NCBI RefSeq assembly: GCF_013836145.1 | Contig: NZ_CP057483.1 | Location: 3,038,001 to 3,102,000 of the forward strand | Direction of reading: 5' to 3' | Length of the DNA: 64,000 bases | Source of the DNA: Citrobacter sp. RHB25-C09 | GTDB lineage: Bacteria > Pseudomonadota > Gammaproteobacteria > Enterobacterales > Enterobacteriaceae | Shown here: positions 34,295 to 43,610 of the stretch, piece after piece | Layout: every line of letters begins with the position of its first letter | Position numbering within the stretch: position 1 is the first letter of the stretch | Notes under the pieces: model-generated | Database searches by the model: none | The model's input: only the letters and a program-made list of their open reading frames with translations | Told to the model about the DNA's origin: nothing | Made by a program: the position numbers and the translations under genes

Positions 34295-35335
34295 TCAACA
34301 CCTGAAGTCCGTCAGGTGAACCACGGTTTCATGCGTAAGACGGGCAATAAGCGCCGACAACAGGGCATGGGTCTGAGTGATGTCCTGGCAGTCGGCAATC
34401 GAAGCGGCGCAATGGCCGTGACGCGTCGGTGGGCCAATCACCACCGTTGGGATCCCGGTTCCACTCAGGTGAACCGCGCCGCCGTCCGTTCCACCGTTAC
34501 TGAACATATCCAGCTGTAGCGCAATTCCGACGTCTGCGGCTACGCTTTCAATCCAGGCGGTCAGTTTGGGTGGTGCAATCAGTGATTTGTCGCTGAGCAC
34601 CAGCATTGGGCCTTTGCCGAGCTGGCGATGGTTCGCCGCACCATAATCAAAGGTCTTTGCCCAGCAGGCGGTATCCAGCACGGGCGCAATGTCAGGGTCA
34701 ACGGCACGCGCCGCCGTTTGTCCGCCACGCAGTCCTACCTCTTCACTGGAACTGGCCACCAGCCAGACTTCCGCCGGAAGATCAGCGTCATGCCATTCCC
34801 GCAACAGGGTAATTAGCAGATAACAGCCGAGACGATCGTCAAAGGCTTTCCCCATCACACGCTGATGTGGCAGCACCTGAAAGGCTGTATCAAAGGTCAC
34901 GCGATCGCCCGGACCCACTCCAGCCTGTATCACTTCGTCGTAAGAGCGAGCACCAATATCGACACGTAGCGCGCTGACTTCGTTCCCGCTGCGTTCCCCC
35001 ATCAGCAGACCCGGAATTTTGCTCTCTTCCCGGGTGGTGATCCGAACGGGCTGAAGCTCCCGCGCCGCCATTCGCACATTGCCCACTGGCAGCACGTCAA
35101 TCGCGCCGTCAGCCGAGATACTGCGCACCATGAAACCGACTTCATCCATGTGGGCGCAAATCATTACCCTCGGCCCTTTCGATTCATTAAGACGGATTAA
35201 CACCGAACCTAAGCCATCGAAGCGCACCTCTTTGTGTAGCCTTTCGGCCTCGTCGAGTAAGATCTGACGAACCTCTTGTTCCGAGGCGGCAATCGCGTCT
35301 GCCTCACTCAGCGCTTTCAATAGCGTTAGATCCAT
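34295..35335 (-). CDS. ypdE: M42-family aminopeptidase YpdE
   Basis: A 346-residue metallo-aminopeptidase of family M42, described in E. coli as a broad aminopeptidase (Met, Leu and others). Metal ligands are seen in CAHMDEVGFMV, GKAFDDRLGCYLL, SSSEEVGLRGG and the final GPPTRHGHCAAS. Its start overlaps the end of ypdF by 10 bp, and fryA follows after 23 bp, so it is translated within the fry operon. It appears intact, although both flanking genes carry lesions. Confidence 0.92.
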   Translation of the reverse strand: MDLTLLKALSEADAIAASEQEVRQILLDEAERLHKEVRFDGLGSVLIRLNESKGPRVMICAHMDEVGFMVRSISADGAIDVLPVGNVRMAARELQPVRITTREESKIPGLLMGERSGNEVSALRVDIGARSYDEVIQAGVGPGDRVTFDTAFQVLPHQRVMGKAFDDRLGCYLLITLLREWHDADLPAEVWLVASSSEEVGLRGGQTAARAVDPDIAPVLDTACWAKTFDYGAANHRQLGKGPMLVLSDKSLIAPPKLTAWIESVAADVGIALQLDMFSNGGTDGGAVHLSGTGIPTVVIGPPTRHGHCAASIADCQDITQTHALLSALIARLTHETVVHLTDFRC

Positions 35336-36417
35336 TCCGAGTCTCCCGTCGTGAGTATCTCTTTTGACAGCGTGTAGAGCACCTCCCCACCATGCGGGGT
35401 GACCAGCACTACGTCTTCAATCCGAACCCCGCCCTGCCCCGGCAGATAAATCCCCGGTTCGACGGTGAGCAACATGCCCGCAGCCAGTTCGGTGGTATCC
35501 GTGGGCGAAAATCGCGGATCCTCATGCACCTCAATCCCGATAGCGTGACCGGTATTGTGACCAAAGTAGTCACCATAACCCGCATTGCGGATCACACCCC
35601 GCGCGGCGGCGTCTATGTCCTGGCAACGTTTGCCCGGATAAATCGCCTCTATCGCGGCAAGCTGTGCCTGCAATACAGTCTGATAGACAGGATAAAGCGC
35701 GTGTTCTTCGGGCGCGCCTGCGCCAGACACCCAGAATGTTCAGGTCATGTCGGAACAATAACCCTGACACTGGGCACCAAAATCCAGGGTGATAAATTCC
35801 CCGGCCTCAACGCGTTTATCGCTGGCTTTTCCGTGCGGCAGTGCGCCGCGCCAGCCGCTGGCGACGATGGTGTCAAAGGAGGCCTTTTCCGCCCCCTGCT
35901 CGCGCATAAACCACTCCAGTTCGGCAGCGATTTCCCGCTCGCGCATACCGGGCCGGATAAAACGCCTGATATGCGCCGCGCTGACATCTGCGATGCGGCA
36001 GGCCTCACGTATAAGGGCAATTTCCTGCGCCGTTTTGATCTGCCGCAGCGGCTCCAGCGAGGCACTCACCAGCTTTGCCTGGAATTCCCCCTGCCAGCGG
36101 CGCGCGGCATCCCAACTTACCTGCGCGCCTTCAAACCCCAGCGTTTGCAGGTCCTCAGCCACAAGGAGCGAATTCACCACGGACGTCAGCGTCTGCGCGC
36201 CGCCCAACAAATGCACCTGATAACCGTCCGCCCGTGCCCGTACGTCAGCGTAATAGCGCGAATCAATCAGTACATGCGCGCTGTGACGGCTAATCAGCAC
36301 ATAGCCAGACGCGGTAGAAATGCCCAGATGTGGCTGCTTGTTCTGGCGTGAGGAAATGAGCATCGCGTCCAGTTTCTGCTCTGCCAGCCACGTCCGAAAC
36401 GCGTCAAGTAACGCCAT
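35326..36417 (-). pseudogene. ypdF: ypdF, M24 (Xaa-Pro type) aminopeptidase, interrupted by a nonsense codon
   Basis: The full frame (363 codons) encodes an M24 aminopeptidase. LDFGAQCQGYCSDMT gives the first metal-binding Asp residues, then a TGA stop at 35740-35742, then in the same frame TFWVSGAGAPEEHALYPVYQ. Later metal sites HNTGHAIGIEVHEDPRF, LLTVEPGIYLPG and GGVRIEDVVL are intact. E. coli has Arg at the stop position, so a CGA to TGA change is the simplest lesion. The downstream part could only be made by readthrough or reinitiation at GTG 35730 and would lack a metal ligand. Confidence 0.85.
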
Positions 36418-36433
36418 GGTTGCCCTCCTTTCC

Positions 36434-37681
36434 TTACAGGCTTTCGATCAGCAGTTTACCCCGGCGATACAGCATATGGCGCAGGAAAACGACCATCAGC
36501 GCGGTGATAACGGCCCCCAGCAAAATGCCGCCCATATAGACGCCAAGGTTGCTGACCAACGGCCATGCCCAGATAGCTGACTCAGGAAACCACTGCACCG
36601 CCCCCAACCAAACGGCTGTCGTGGAGCCTACAATCGCCCCAACCATATACGACGGAATTGCAGTCATTGGGCTTTCCAGCGCAAACGGGATCGCCCCTTC
36701 GCTAATCCCCATAAACGCGAGGAACATCGCCGTTTTCCCCTGCGGATAAAGCTGGGCGCTGAACAGACGTTTTCCGGTCAGACGACGGTCAATCAGCGTG
36801 GCAAGCCCCAGGCCAATGGGCGGGATGACGATAGCAATTGAGCGCGCGGTGACCGGCAGTACGTGATCGATAGTAAAGCTAAAGGCAACAAAGCCTGCGG
36901 CTTTGTTGATCGGACCACCGAGGTCAATCGCCGTCGCCGCCGAAATCCCCATGGCATACATCAGCGTGCCTTTCTCCCCTGCCGCCGTCAGCAGAGTACG
37001 AATACCGCCGTTGATCCAGCCACCAAATGGCGTGATCACGTAATACATCGCCAGCATGACAAAAATGGCGGAAAGAATTGGCAGCAAAAAAGTGGTTTTG
37101 AACGCCAGCAGAAAATCGGGAAGCTGAATTTTCTGGTTCATCCACTTCACCAGATACCCGGCCACGATGGAGATGATCAGCGCGCCAATGAACGTTGAGG
37201 GAACCGGTGCGGTTGTCACCCACTGCAGCGTGGTCGGATCGAAGTTCAGCAACTGCGTCGGCTGGGTGGACATCAGGCCGCCAATAAACCCGGCCGGAAA
37301 TGCCAGTTTGCCGCCGATGGAGTTCGCCACAAAGGCAGCAAACATCGGAATGGCAAACCCAAACAGCACGCCGCCGAAGGATTGCGACAGCCAGGCGAAT
37401 TTGAGCAGAGAAAGGTTAAACCCTTCAAACTTGCCGCTATTCAGCGCATCCATAATGCCGGTATCAGCGGGGATTTTTAGCCAGCTATAGGCAATCAGTT
37501 GGCTAAAAGCGAGGATCACACCGCCCATGATTAATGTCGGCACCATTCGTGAAATACCTGACATCACATGCTGCGGCAGTTCGCCCCAGAAACTATTTCG
37601 GGAGGCCGGAGGATTTTTTATTGCCGCTGCCGCCCCCGATGCGCCAGGCACAACGGTCGCACTGCGTTTTTTTATGGCCAT
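36434..37681 (-). CDS. fryC: PTS fructose-like enzyme IIC component FryC
   Basis: A 415-residue membrane component of a fructose-type PTS permease with about nine or ten hydrophobic segments. Typical stretches are SRMVPTLIMGGVILAFSQL, AGFIGGLMSTQPTQLL and MAFMGISEGAIPFALESP-like sequence near residue 300 (FMGISEGAIPFALESP). It translocates and phosphorylates a sugar together with FryB and FryA; the physiological sugar is unknown. Length equals E. coli FryC. It lies 20 bp downstream of fryB and 16 bp upstream of ypdF. Confidence 0.93.
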   Translation of the reverse strand: MAIKKRSATVVPGASGAAAAIKNPPASRNSFWGELPQHVMSGISRMVPTLIMGGVILAFSQLIAYSWLKIPADTGIMDALNSGKFEGFNLSLLKFAWLSQSFGGVLFGFAIPMFAAFVANSIGGKLAFPAGFIGGLMSTQPTQLLNFDPTTLQWVTTAPVPSTFIGALIISIVAGYLVKWMNQKIQLPDFLLAFKTTFLLPILSAIFVMLAMYYVITPFGGWINGGIRTLLTAAGEKGTLMYAMGISAATAIDLGGPINKAAGFVAFSFTIDHVLPVTARSIAIVIPPIGLGLATLIDRRLTGKRLFSAQLYPQGKTAMFLAFMGISEGAIPFALESPMTAIPSYMVGAIVGSTTAVWLGAVQWFPESAIWAWPLVSNLGVYMGGILLGAVITALMVVFLRHMLYRRGKLLIESL

Positions 37682-37701
37682 ATCTGTATCCCTGTCGACT
37701 A

Positions 37702-38028
37702 TTACTGTTGTTCGGCGGCAATCATCTCTTCGATTTCTTTAATAATGCCCGCCGCGTTTTTAATCGCGTCCTGGAGCGTGATTTCATATACGTCACGCGT
37801 CTCAAAACGCTCGTTGTCTTCTGGCGTAACCGCCACGGAATGAATGATTAACGTGGCCTCCGCAATATCCTGCGCCGTCAGGCGGTTTTGAATGCCGTCA
37901 GCGCCCTGGGTTTCAATTTTGACTTCATAACCGGCTTCAATCGCCGCTTCTTCCAGCGCCTGAGCAGCCATAAAGGTATGGGCCAGCCCCATCGGGCAAG
38001 CGCAAACAGCAATCAGTTTTTTCGTCAT
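37702..38028 (-). CDS. fryB: PTS fructose-like enzyme IIB component FryB
   Basis: A 108-residue EIIB-Fru domain protein. The phosphorylated Cys is in VCACPMGLAHTFMAAQALE, and the ETQGADGIQNRLT segment is typical of the family. It receives phosphate from the EIIA domain of FryA and passes it to the sugar at FryC. It is the first gene of the fryBC-ypdFE-fryA operon. A direct repeat pair lies 60-90 bp upstream. Confidence 0.93.
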   Translation of the reverse strand: MTKKLIAVCACPMGLAHTFMAAQALEEAAIEAGYEVKIETQGADGIQNRLTAQDIAEATLIIHSVAVTPEDNERFETRDVYEITLQDAIKNAAGIIKEIEEMIAAEQQ

Positions 38029-38087
38029 TACGCGATCCTCAAAAAGTGAACGAGAGAATTATGGCGGGTGAAAAGCAAACAGAGTTA

Positions 38088-38120
38088 CCGGACAATTAAT
38101 GCTTCTACTGGACAATTAAT
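38088..38120. promoter_or_regulatory. Direct repeat pair upstream of fryB
   Basis: The sequence GGACAATTAAT occurs twice with a 20-bp period (38090-38100 and 38110-38120). Two direct repeats about two helical turns apart are the usual layout of LytTR-type regulator sites. YpdB, encoded 14 kb away, is such a regulator. The repeat differs from the published YpdB motif I recall (GGCATTTCAT), so YpdB binding is a guess. Confidence 0.45.
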
Positions 38121-38170
38121 CCCGTAAAGCAGAAATGTGACGAGTGTCGGAAAGACGGTTCAGACGAAAA

Positions 38171-38195
38171 AAAACCGCGTCGATACGCGGTTTTT
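38171..38195. terminator. Terminator of glk
   Basis: AAAACCGCGT / ACGCGGTTTT with a four-base loop is flanked by A and T runs. On the minus strand it follows the glk stop and ends in a run of T. Confidence 0.85.
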
Positions 38196-38245
38196 AAGAA
38201 GACAGGGATTGGCTGAATCAGGCGAAGTCGCCTTTAGCCATTACC

Positions 38246-39211
38246 TTAAAGAATTTGCCCCAACGTCTGACGCAGATGCGCGCCAGAGCCCAACAAGCCT
38301 GGGTTTTCATGCACGATCAGATAAACCGGGATATCCTCAACATAGGCTTTAAAGCGACCTTTATCTTCGAACCCACCGCGGAAGCCGGAGGCTTTGAAAA
38401 ACTCGAGGAAGCGCGGCACGATACCACCGGCAATGTAAACACCGCCAAACGTCCCCAGCGTTAACGCCAGATTGCCGCCAAAACGTCCCATAATCACGCA
38501 GAACAGCGACAGCGCGCGGCGGCAGTCGGTGCAGCTATCAGCAAGCGCGCGTTCAGTAATATCTTTTGGCTGATAATTTTCCGGCAGACGGTCATCGGAC
38601 TTCACGATAGCACGGTATAAATTGACCAGCCCTGGACCAGAAAGCACGCGCTCAGCGGAGACGTGACCAATCTCAGCGCGCAGCTCTTCAAGGATAATCC
38701 CCTCTTCTTCGCTGTTGGGCGCAAAATCAACGTGCCCGCCTTCTCCCGGCAGGCTGATCCAGCGTTTATCAACGTGTACCAGATGCGACACCCCAAGGCC
38801 GGTTCCGGCACCATAGACCGCGATGGGTTTACCTTCAACCGGCTCCGTACCGCCAAACTGAATCAAATGCTCTTTTTTCAGCATCGGGATCGCCATCGAC
38901 ACGGCGGTAAAATCATTGATGATTTCCAGATGGCTGAAGCCAAGATTCTTTTTCATTTCCGCAATAGAAAATGCCCAGGTGTGATTGGTCATTGCCACCC
39001 AGTCGCCGGTGATCGGACAGGCGATAGCAATACAACCATCTTCAACGCTTACGCTGTGCTCATCAAGATAGACGCGCACCACCGCTTCAAGGCTGGGGTA
39101 ATCCAGGCCAGAGTACGTTTTGGCCTTCGTGATTTCGCCGCTGTTAATATCACACAGAGCAAGACGCGCATTGGTGCCGCCTACATCGCCTACTAAAGCA
39201 TACTTTGTCAT
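38246..39211 (-). CDS. glk: Glucokinase
   Basis: A 321-residue ATP-dependent glucokinase making glucose 6-phosphate from cytoplasmic glucose. The N-terminal phosphate-binding loop is LVGDVGGTNARLALCD. The catalytic Asp is in LEIINDFTAVSMAIP, and the sugar-contacting Glu and His occur in LPGEGGHVDFAPNSEEE. The adenosine-binding stretch is GGIVPRFLEFF. Length matches E. coli Glk. It is monocistronic, with its own terminator. Confidence 0.96.
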   Translation of the reverse strand: MTKYALVGDVGGTNARLALCDINSGEITKAKTYSGLDYPSLEAVVRVYLDEHSVSVEDGCIAIACPITGDWVAMTNHTWAFSIAEMKKNLGFSHLEIINDFTAVSMAIPMLKKEHLIQFGGTEPVEGKPIAVYGAGTGLGVSHLVHVDKRWISLPGEGGHVDFAPNSEEEGIILEELRAEIGHVSAERVLSGPGLVNLYRAIVKSDDRLPENYQPKDITERALADSCTDCRRALSLFCVIMGRFGGNLALTLGTFGGVYIAGGIVPRFLEFFKASGFRGGFEDKGRFKAYVEDIPVYLIVHENPGLLGSGAHLRQTLGQIL

Positions 39212-39416
39212 TCTTCTACTGCTCCGCTAAAGTCAAAATAAGTCTTTGCCACACTGTAAATTCACGAGGGCATAACAACAACGTCAGAAAAGCGAACGCC
39301 CTGAAAATATAGATCCAGGTCACACAAATAACTTTATCGTTTCAGCACCTTTTGCCGCGATGCCCTCAGGCGGAGCGTTCAAACTGTTGCCATGACTCGA
39401 CATTAAGGAAATGAAC

Positions 39417-40652
39417 ATGCTCCATCCGCGAGCCAGAACCATGCTGTTATTGTCGCTTCCCGCGCTGATACTGGGGGTTGCCTCCAGTTTAGTCCTTATT
39501 GCCGTAATGAAGTTCGCCTCCGTGTTACAGCAGATCCTCTGGGAACACCTCCCCGCCAGACTCGGTGTAACGGCGGACTCCCCGTTCTGGATCATCCTCA
39601 TCCTGACGCTAACCGGAGTGCTGGTGGGGTTAGTCATCCGCTACAGCCCCGGTCACGCCGGCCCCGATCCCGCCACCGAACCGTTGATCAGCGCACCAAT
39701 TGCCCCCGCTGCATTGCCCGGATTATTAATTGCGCTGGTATTGGGTCTGGCAGGCGGCGTCAGCCTGGGTCCTGAACACCCGATTATGGCGGTCAATATT
39801 GCGCTGGCGGTGGCTATCGGCCGTCGTATCCTGCCGCGTGTAGGTTTACTGGACTGGACCATTCTGGCTTCAGCCGGGACGATTGGTGCATTGTTTGGCA
39901 CCCCGGTTGCCGCAGCCCTAATTTTCTCGCAAACGCTGAGTGGTTCGAATGACACACCGCTGTGGGATCGGCTCTTCGCCCCGTTAATGGCCGCAGCGGC
40001 GGGTTCTTTGACCACTAGCCTGTTTTTCCATCCTCATTTTTCTCTGCCCATCGCCCACTACGCCCAGATGCGGTTCGTCGATATTTTCAGCGGGGCTGTC
40101 GTTGCGGCGATTGCGATTGCCGCCGGCATGGTCGCGGTATGGTGCCTGCCGCGACTGCATTTTCTGCTGCATCGCCTGAAACACCCGGTGCTGATCCTCG
40201 GCGTTGGGGGCTTTATTTTAGGGCTATTGGGGGTAGCTGGCGGGCCGCTGACCCTGTTTAAAGGGCTGGATGAGATGCAACAGATGGCCTTTAGTCAGAC
40301 GCTCGGCGCAACGGACTTCTTTATGCTGGCGGTGATTAAACTGGCCGCCCTGGTGATTGCCGCAGCCTGTGGGTTTCGCGGTGGGCGTATCTTCCCGGCG
40401 GTCTTTGTCGGCGTGGCGCTGGGGCTGATGCTGCATGCACACGTCGATGCAGTACCGGCAGCCATTACCGTCTCCTGCGCCATCCTTGGCCTGGTGCTGG
40501 TTGTGACGCGGGACGGCTGGCTGAGCTTGTTTATGGCGGCGGTAGTGGTGCCCGATACCAACTTACTGCCACTGTTATGTATTGTCATGCTGCCAGCCTG
40601 GCTGTTGCTGGCAGGTAAACCGATGATGCTCGCCAGTCGAGAGGATAAATAG
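39417..40652 (+). CDS. yfeO: ClC-family ion channel/transporter-like protein YfeO
   Basis: A 411-residue membrane protein of the chloride channel (ClC) superfamily with at least ten hydrophobic segments. Conserved segments include GGVSLGPEHPIMAV (a variant of the GxExP selectivity motif), GTIGALFGTPVAAAL and GFRGGRIFPAVFVGVALG. Whether it is a channel or exchanger is unknown. AAGGAA at 39405-39410 favours the ATG at 39417 over the ATG at 39411. It is divergent from glk. Confidence 0.92.
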   Translation: MLHPRARTMLLLSLPALILGVASSLVLIAVMKFASVLQQILWEHLPARLGVTADSPFWIILILTLTGVLVGLVIRYSPGHAGPDPATEPLISAPIAPAALPGLLIALVLGLAGGVSLGPEHPIMAVNIALAVAIGRRILPRVGLLDWTILASAGTIGALFGTPVAAALIFSQTLSGSNDTPLWDRLFAPLMAAAAGSLTTSLFFHPHFSLPIAHYAQMRFVDIFSGAVVAAIAIAAGMVAVWCLPRLHFLLHRLKHPVLILGVGGFILGLLGVAGGPLTLFKGLDEMQQMAFSQTLGATDFFMLAVIKLAALVIAAACGFRGGRIFPAVFVGVALGLMLHAHVDAVPAAITVSCAILGLVLVVTRDGWLSLFMAAVVVPDTNLLPLLCIVMLPAWLLLAGKPMMLASREDK

Positions 40653-42308
40653 TTACCCGCTATTCCGCGATTCCAGCGCCTGGGTAATCGTGCGCAGCAG
40701 TTCAGGCAAGTCGGCTTTGGGTAGCATTACTTCGATAAGCGTTAGCCGCTGCGGACGCGCCAGACGCGCCAGAATTTCTTCAAGCTGGACCGCCTGGGTG
40801 ACGCGCCACGCTTGCGCTTGTTCACTAACGTTGAAGGCGTGAGGGATCCGGGTCCAGTTCCATGACGCAATATCGTTATAACGCTGTTTCTCGCCATGAA
40901 TGGCCCGCTCGACGGTATACCCGTCGTTGTTGAGCAGCAAGATTATCGGCGTCTGCCCGTCGCGCAGCATGGAGCCTAATTCCTGGATTGTTAACTGCGC
41001 CGCGCCGTCGCCGGTGATCAGGATCACCCGACGTTCAGGAGCCGCCGTTTGCGCGCCAAACGCCGCTGGCAGGGAATAACCTATCGATCCCCAGAGCGGT
41101 TGAACCAGCAACTCTGCACCTTCCGGTAACGTCAGCGAAGCAGCGCCAAACGCCGCCGTTCCCTGATCGGCCAGGATCAAATCCCCGGGCTGAAGCGCCT
41201 GCTGTACGGTATGCCAGAAATTGTGCTGCGTGAGCGCGCCGCGCTCAACAGGAGACGGCAAGTTTGCGGGTTTAGCGGGCGGTGGAGAGAGTGCCTGCGC
41301 CTGGCAAAGTTCCCGTAGGGTCATAATGGCCTGCTCCATCGACAGGCCGCTAAACCACGTTCGTCCCACCCTTGACGCCTGCGGCTGAACCTCAATGGTG
41401 CGATCCTGCGTAAGCTGTTGCGTAAACCCGGCGGTCAGCGTATCAACAAACCGCGTCCCCACACAGATCACGGTATCGGCCTCTTCTATCGCCTGGCGAA
41501 CAAATTCACTGCTGGCCCCTGCGCTGTAGGTGCCGACGAACCCCGCCTGCTGCTCAGAAAAAAGACCTTTTCCCATCAGCATGGTGGCATGGGCCATTGG
41601 CGTCTCTGCCATCCAGCGTTGTAAAAGCGGCTGTAAGCCAAAACGGTTGGCGAGAAAATCCGCCAGAAGCGACAGGCGAGAACTATTCTTTAGCATCTCA
41701 CGGGCATGCTGGCGAAATGCCGAGACAACCTCCTCCGGCGCGTCGGGTTGCCTGACGAGAAGTGTGCCTGAGGGAGGAACCGCGGGGCATTTCGCGACAT
41801 CCGCCGGTAACATCAGATACCCTGGCCGTTGGGCGATTAACATCGTTGTCAGTATGCGATCGATCTCATGACAGGCGTTTTGCTCATCCAGCACCGCGCT
41901 GGCGACCGAGAGCGTCTGGCTCATCCGGTAAAAATGCTGAAAATCACCATCTCCCAGCGTATGGTGCATCAATTCGCCACGCCTCTGCGCGCCGGTACAC
42001 GGAGCGCCGACAATATGCAGCACAGGCACATATTCCGCATAGCTGCCCGCCAGACCATTCAGCGCGCTTAGTTCCCCAACGCCGAAGGTGGTTAATAGCG
42101 CCCCGGCTCCTGCGACCCGGGCATAACCATCCGCGGCATATGCCGCGTTAAGTTCGTTTGCGCACCCTACCCAGCCTACCTCGGTATGGTCAATAACGTT
42201 ATCCAGAAACTGCAAATTGTAATCGCCGGGCACACCAAACAGGTGTCTGATACCGCAGCCTGCCAGCCTGTCGAGCAGGTAATCTGCGACGGTATAAAGG
42301 GTCTGCAT
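40653..42308 (-). CDS. ipdC: Indolepyruvate/phenylpyruvate decarboxylase IpdC
   Basis: A 551-residue thiamine-diphosphate enzyme of the pyruvate decarboxylase family. It closely follows Enterobacter IpdC: the N-terminus YTVADYLLDRLAGCGIRHLFG, catalytic Glu in GCANELNAAYAADGYAR, His pair in LMHHTLGDGDF, and the ThDP motif GDGAAQLTIQELGSMLRD...NNDGYTVE. It decarboxylates indole-3-pyruvate to indoleacetaldehyde in the indole-acetic acid route and may use phenylpyruvate. The ATG at 42306-42308 has AAGGA upstream and gives the family N-terminus. The gene is absent from E. coli K-12. It is divergent from an aldo-keto reductase. Confidence 0.92.
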   Translation of the reverse strand: MQTLYTVADYLLDRLAGCGIRHLFGVPGDYNLQFLDNVIDHTEVGWVGCANELNAAYAADGYARVAGAGALLTTFGVGELSALNGLAGSYAEYVPVLHIVGAPCTGAQRRGELMHHTLGDGDFQHFYRMSQTLSVASAVLDEQNACHEIDRILTTMLIAQRPGYLMLPADVAKCPAVPPSGTLLVRQPDAPEEVVSAFRQHAREMLKNSSRLSLLADFLANRFGLQPLLQRWMAETPMAHATMLMGKGLFSEQQAGFVGTYSAGASSEFVRQAIEEADTVICVGTRFVDTLTAGFTQQLTQDRTIEVQPQASRVGRTWFSGLSMEQAIMTLRELCQAQALSPPPAKPANLPSPVERGALTQHNFWHTVQQALQPGDLILADQGTAAFGAASLTLPEGAELLVQPLWGSIGYSLPAAFGAQTAAPERRVILITGDGAAQLTIQELGSMLRDGQTPIILLLNNDGYTVERAIHGEKQRYNDIASWNWTRIPHAFNVSEQAQAWRVTQAVQLEEILARLARPQRLTLIEVMLPKADLPELLRTITQALESRNSG

Positions 42309-42485
42309 GACAGCCATCCTTCTGACGTAAACCTTCAGATGAGTATTGAAGAACCCTGGAGAGTGTCCAGAAAGTGGCGGCATTCAGGATGGAAAGCTGG
42401 ATTTACGCTGTGTCGAAAAATGTCATTGTTCTGAGACGGGTGAAAACGTATACACTGGAATTCTAACTCACTGGAGGGAAACACC

Positions 42486-43478
42486 ATGGTTTATCAGCCT
42501 GATGAAAATCGTTATCAGAGGATGGAATATCGCCGCTGTGGTCAAAGCGGGCTGCGCCTGCCCGCCATTTCTCTGGGGCTGTGGCATAACTTCGGCGACA
42601 CCACCCATGTCGATAACAGCCGCGCCTTGCTACAGCGGGCGTTTGATTTAGGTATCACCCACTTCGACCTTGCCAATAACTATGGTCCACCTCCGGGTTC
42701 AGCAGAGTGTAACTTTGGCCGGATCCTGCAAGAAGATTTTCTACCGTGGCGCGATGAGCTGATTATCTCCACCAAAGCGGGCTATACGATGTGGGATGGC
42801 CCTTACGGCGACTGGGGTTCGCGGAAATATTTGATCGCCAGTCTCGATCAGAGCCTCAAACGCATGGGGCTGGAGTATGTCGACATTTTTTATCACCATC
42901 GTCCGGATCCTGAAACACCGCTACAGGAAACGATGAAAGCGCTGGATCATCTTGTTCGCCAGGGGAAAGCGCTGTACGTGGGGCTCTCTAACTACCCTGC
43001 CGATCGCGCCCGGGAAGCGATTGATATGCTTAATGACCTCGGCACGCCCTGTCTAATCCATCAGCCGAAATATTCCATGTTCGAACGCTGGGTAGAGGAG
43101 GAATTGCTGTCTTTACTCAAGGTTAAAGGCGTGGGCAGCATTGCCTTCTCACCGCTGGCGGGCGGGCAGTTGACGGATCGCTATCTGAACGGGATCCCGG
43201 CAGATTCTCGTGCGGCAAGCGCGAGCCGTTTTCTGAATCCCGACCAGCTCACTACCGACAAACTGGATAAGGTTCGTCGACTTAATACGCTGGCGGAAAA
43301 ACGCGGGCAGAAGCTCTCTCAAATGGCACTGGCGTGGGTATTGCGTAACGACGATGTCACGTCGGTTCTGATTGGCGCCAGCAAAACAGCGCAAATTGAG
43401 GATGCGGTGGGCATGTTGGCAAACCGTCAATTTTCCACCGAGGAGTGTGCGGAGATAGACACTATCCTGAATGACTAA
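42486..43478 (+). CDS. Aldo/keto reductase, YghZ (GpR) type
   Basis: A 330-residue NADPH-dependent aldo-keto reductase of the AKR14/YghZ group. The catalytic tetrad is visible: Asp and Tyr in HFDLANNYGPPPG, Lys in IISTKAGYTMWDGP and His in DIFYHHRPDPETP. The C-terminal coenzyme segment SVLIGASKTAQIEDAVG is present. E. coli YghZ reduces L-glyceraldehyde 3-phosphate and methylglyoxal. Divergent pairing with ipdC suggests it could act on an aldehyde from that pathway, though this is speculative. GGAGGGAAACACC precedes the ATG. Confidence 0.9.
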   Translation: MVYQPDENRYQRMEYRRCGQSGLRLPAISLGLWHNFGDTTHVDNSRALLQRAFDLGITHFDLANNYGPPPGSAECNFGRILQEDFLPWRDELIISTKAGYTMWDGPYGDWGSRKYLIASLDQSLKRMGLEYVDIFYHHRPDPETPLQETMKALDHLVRQGKALYVGLSNYPADRAREAIDMLNDLGTPCLIHQPKYSMFERWVEEELLSLLKVKGVGSIAFSPLAGGQLTDRYLNGIPADSRAASASRFLNPDQLTTDKLDKVRRLNTLAEKRGQKLSQMALAWVLRNDDVTSVLIGASKTAQIEDAVGMLANRQFSTEECAEIDTILND

Positions 43479-43610
43479 CCTCCGATGGCTCTTTAGCATT
43501 TCGTGCTCTCATTCATGATTTAAGAGTTAAGGCGATTAAATGGGGCTTTACTGCCCCGTAATATTGCGTTAACAGGCCGATTACGGCTACGATCGTGAAG
43601 GAGATAAAGT

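Noticed and set aside
34628..35267. Several plus-strand frames antisense to ypdE
   Set aside because: They are short, overlapping and without motifs, while ypdE shows all M42 metal-binding residues.
35392..36351. A 319-codon plus-strand frame over ypdF
   Set aside because: It is long only because of codon bias on the opposite strand; ypdF on the minus strand matches its family on both sides of the nonsense codon.
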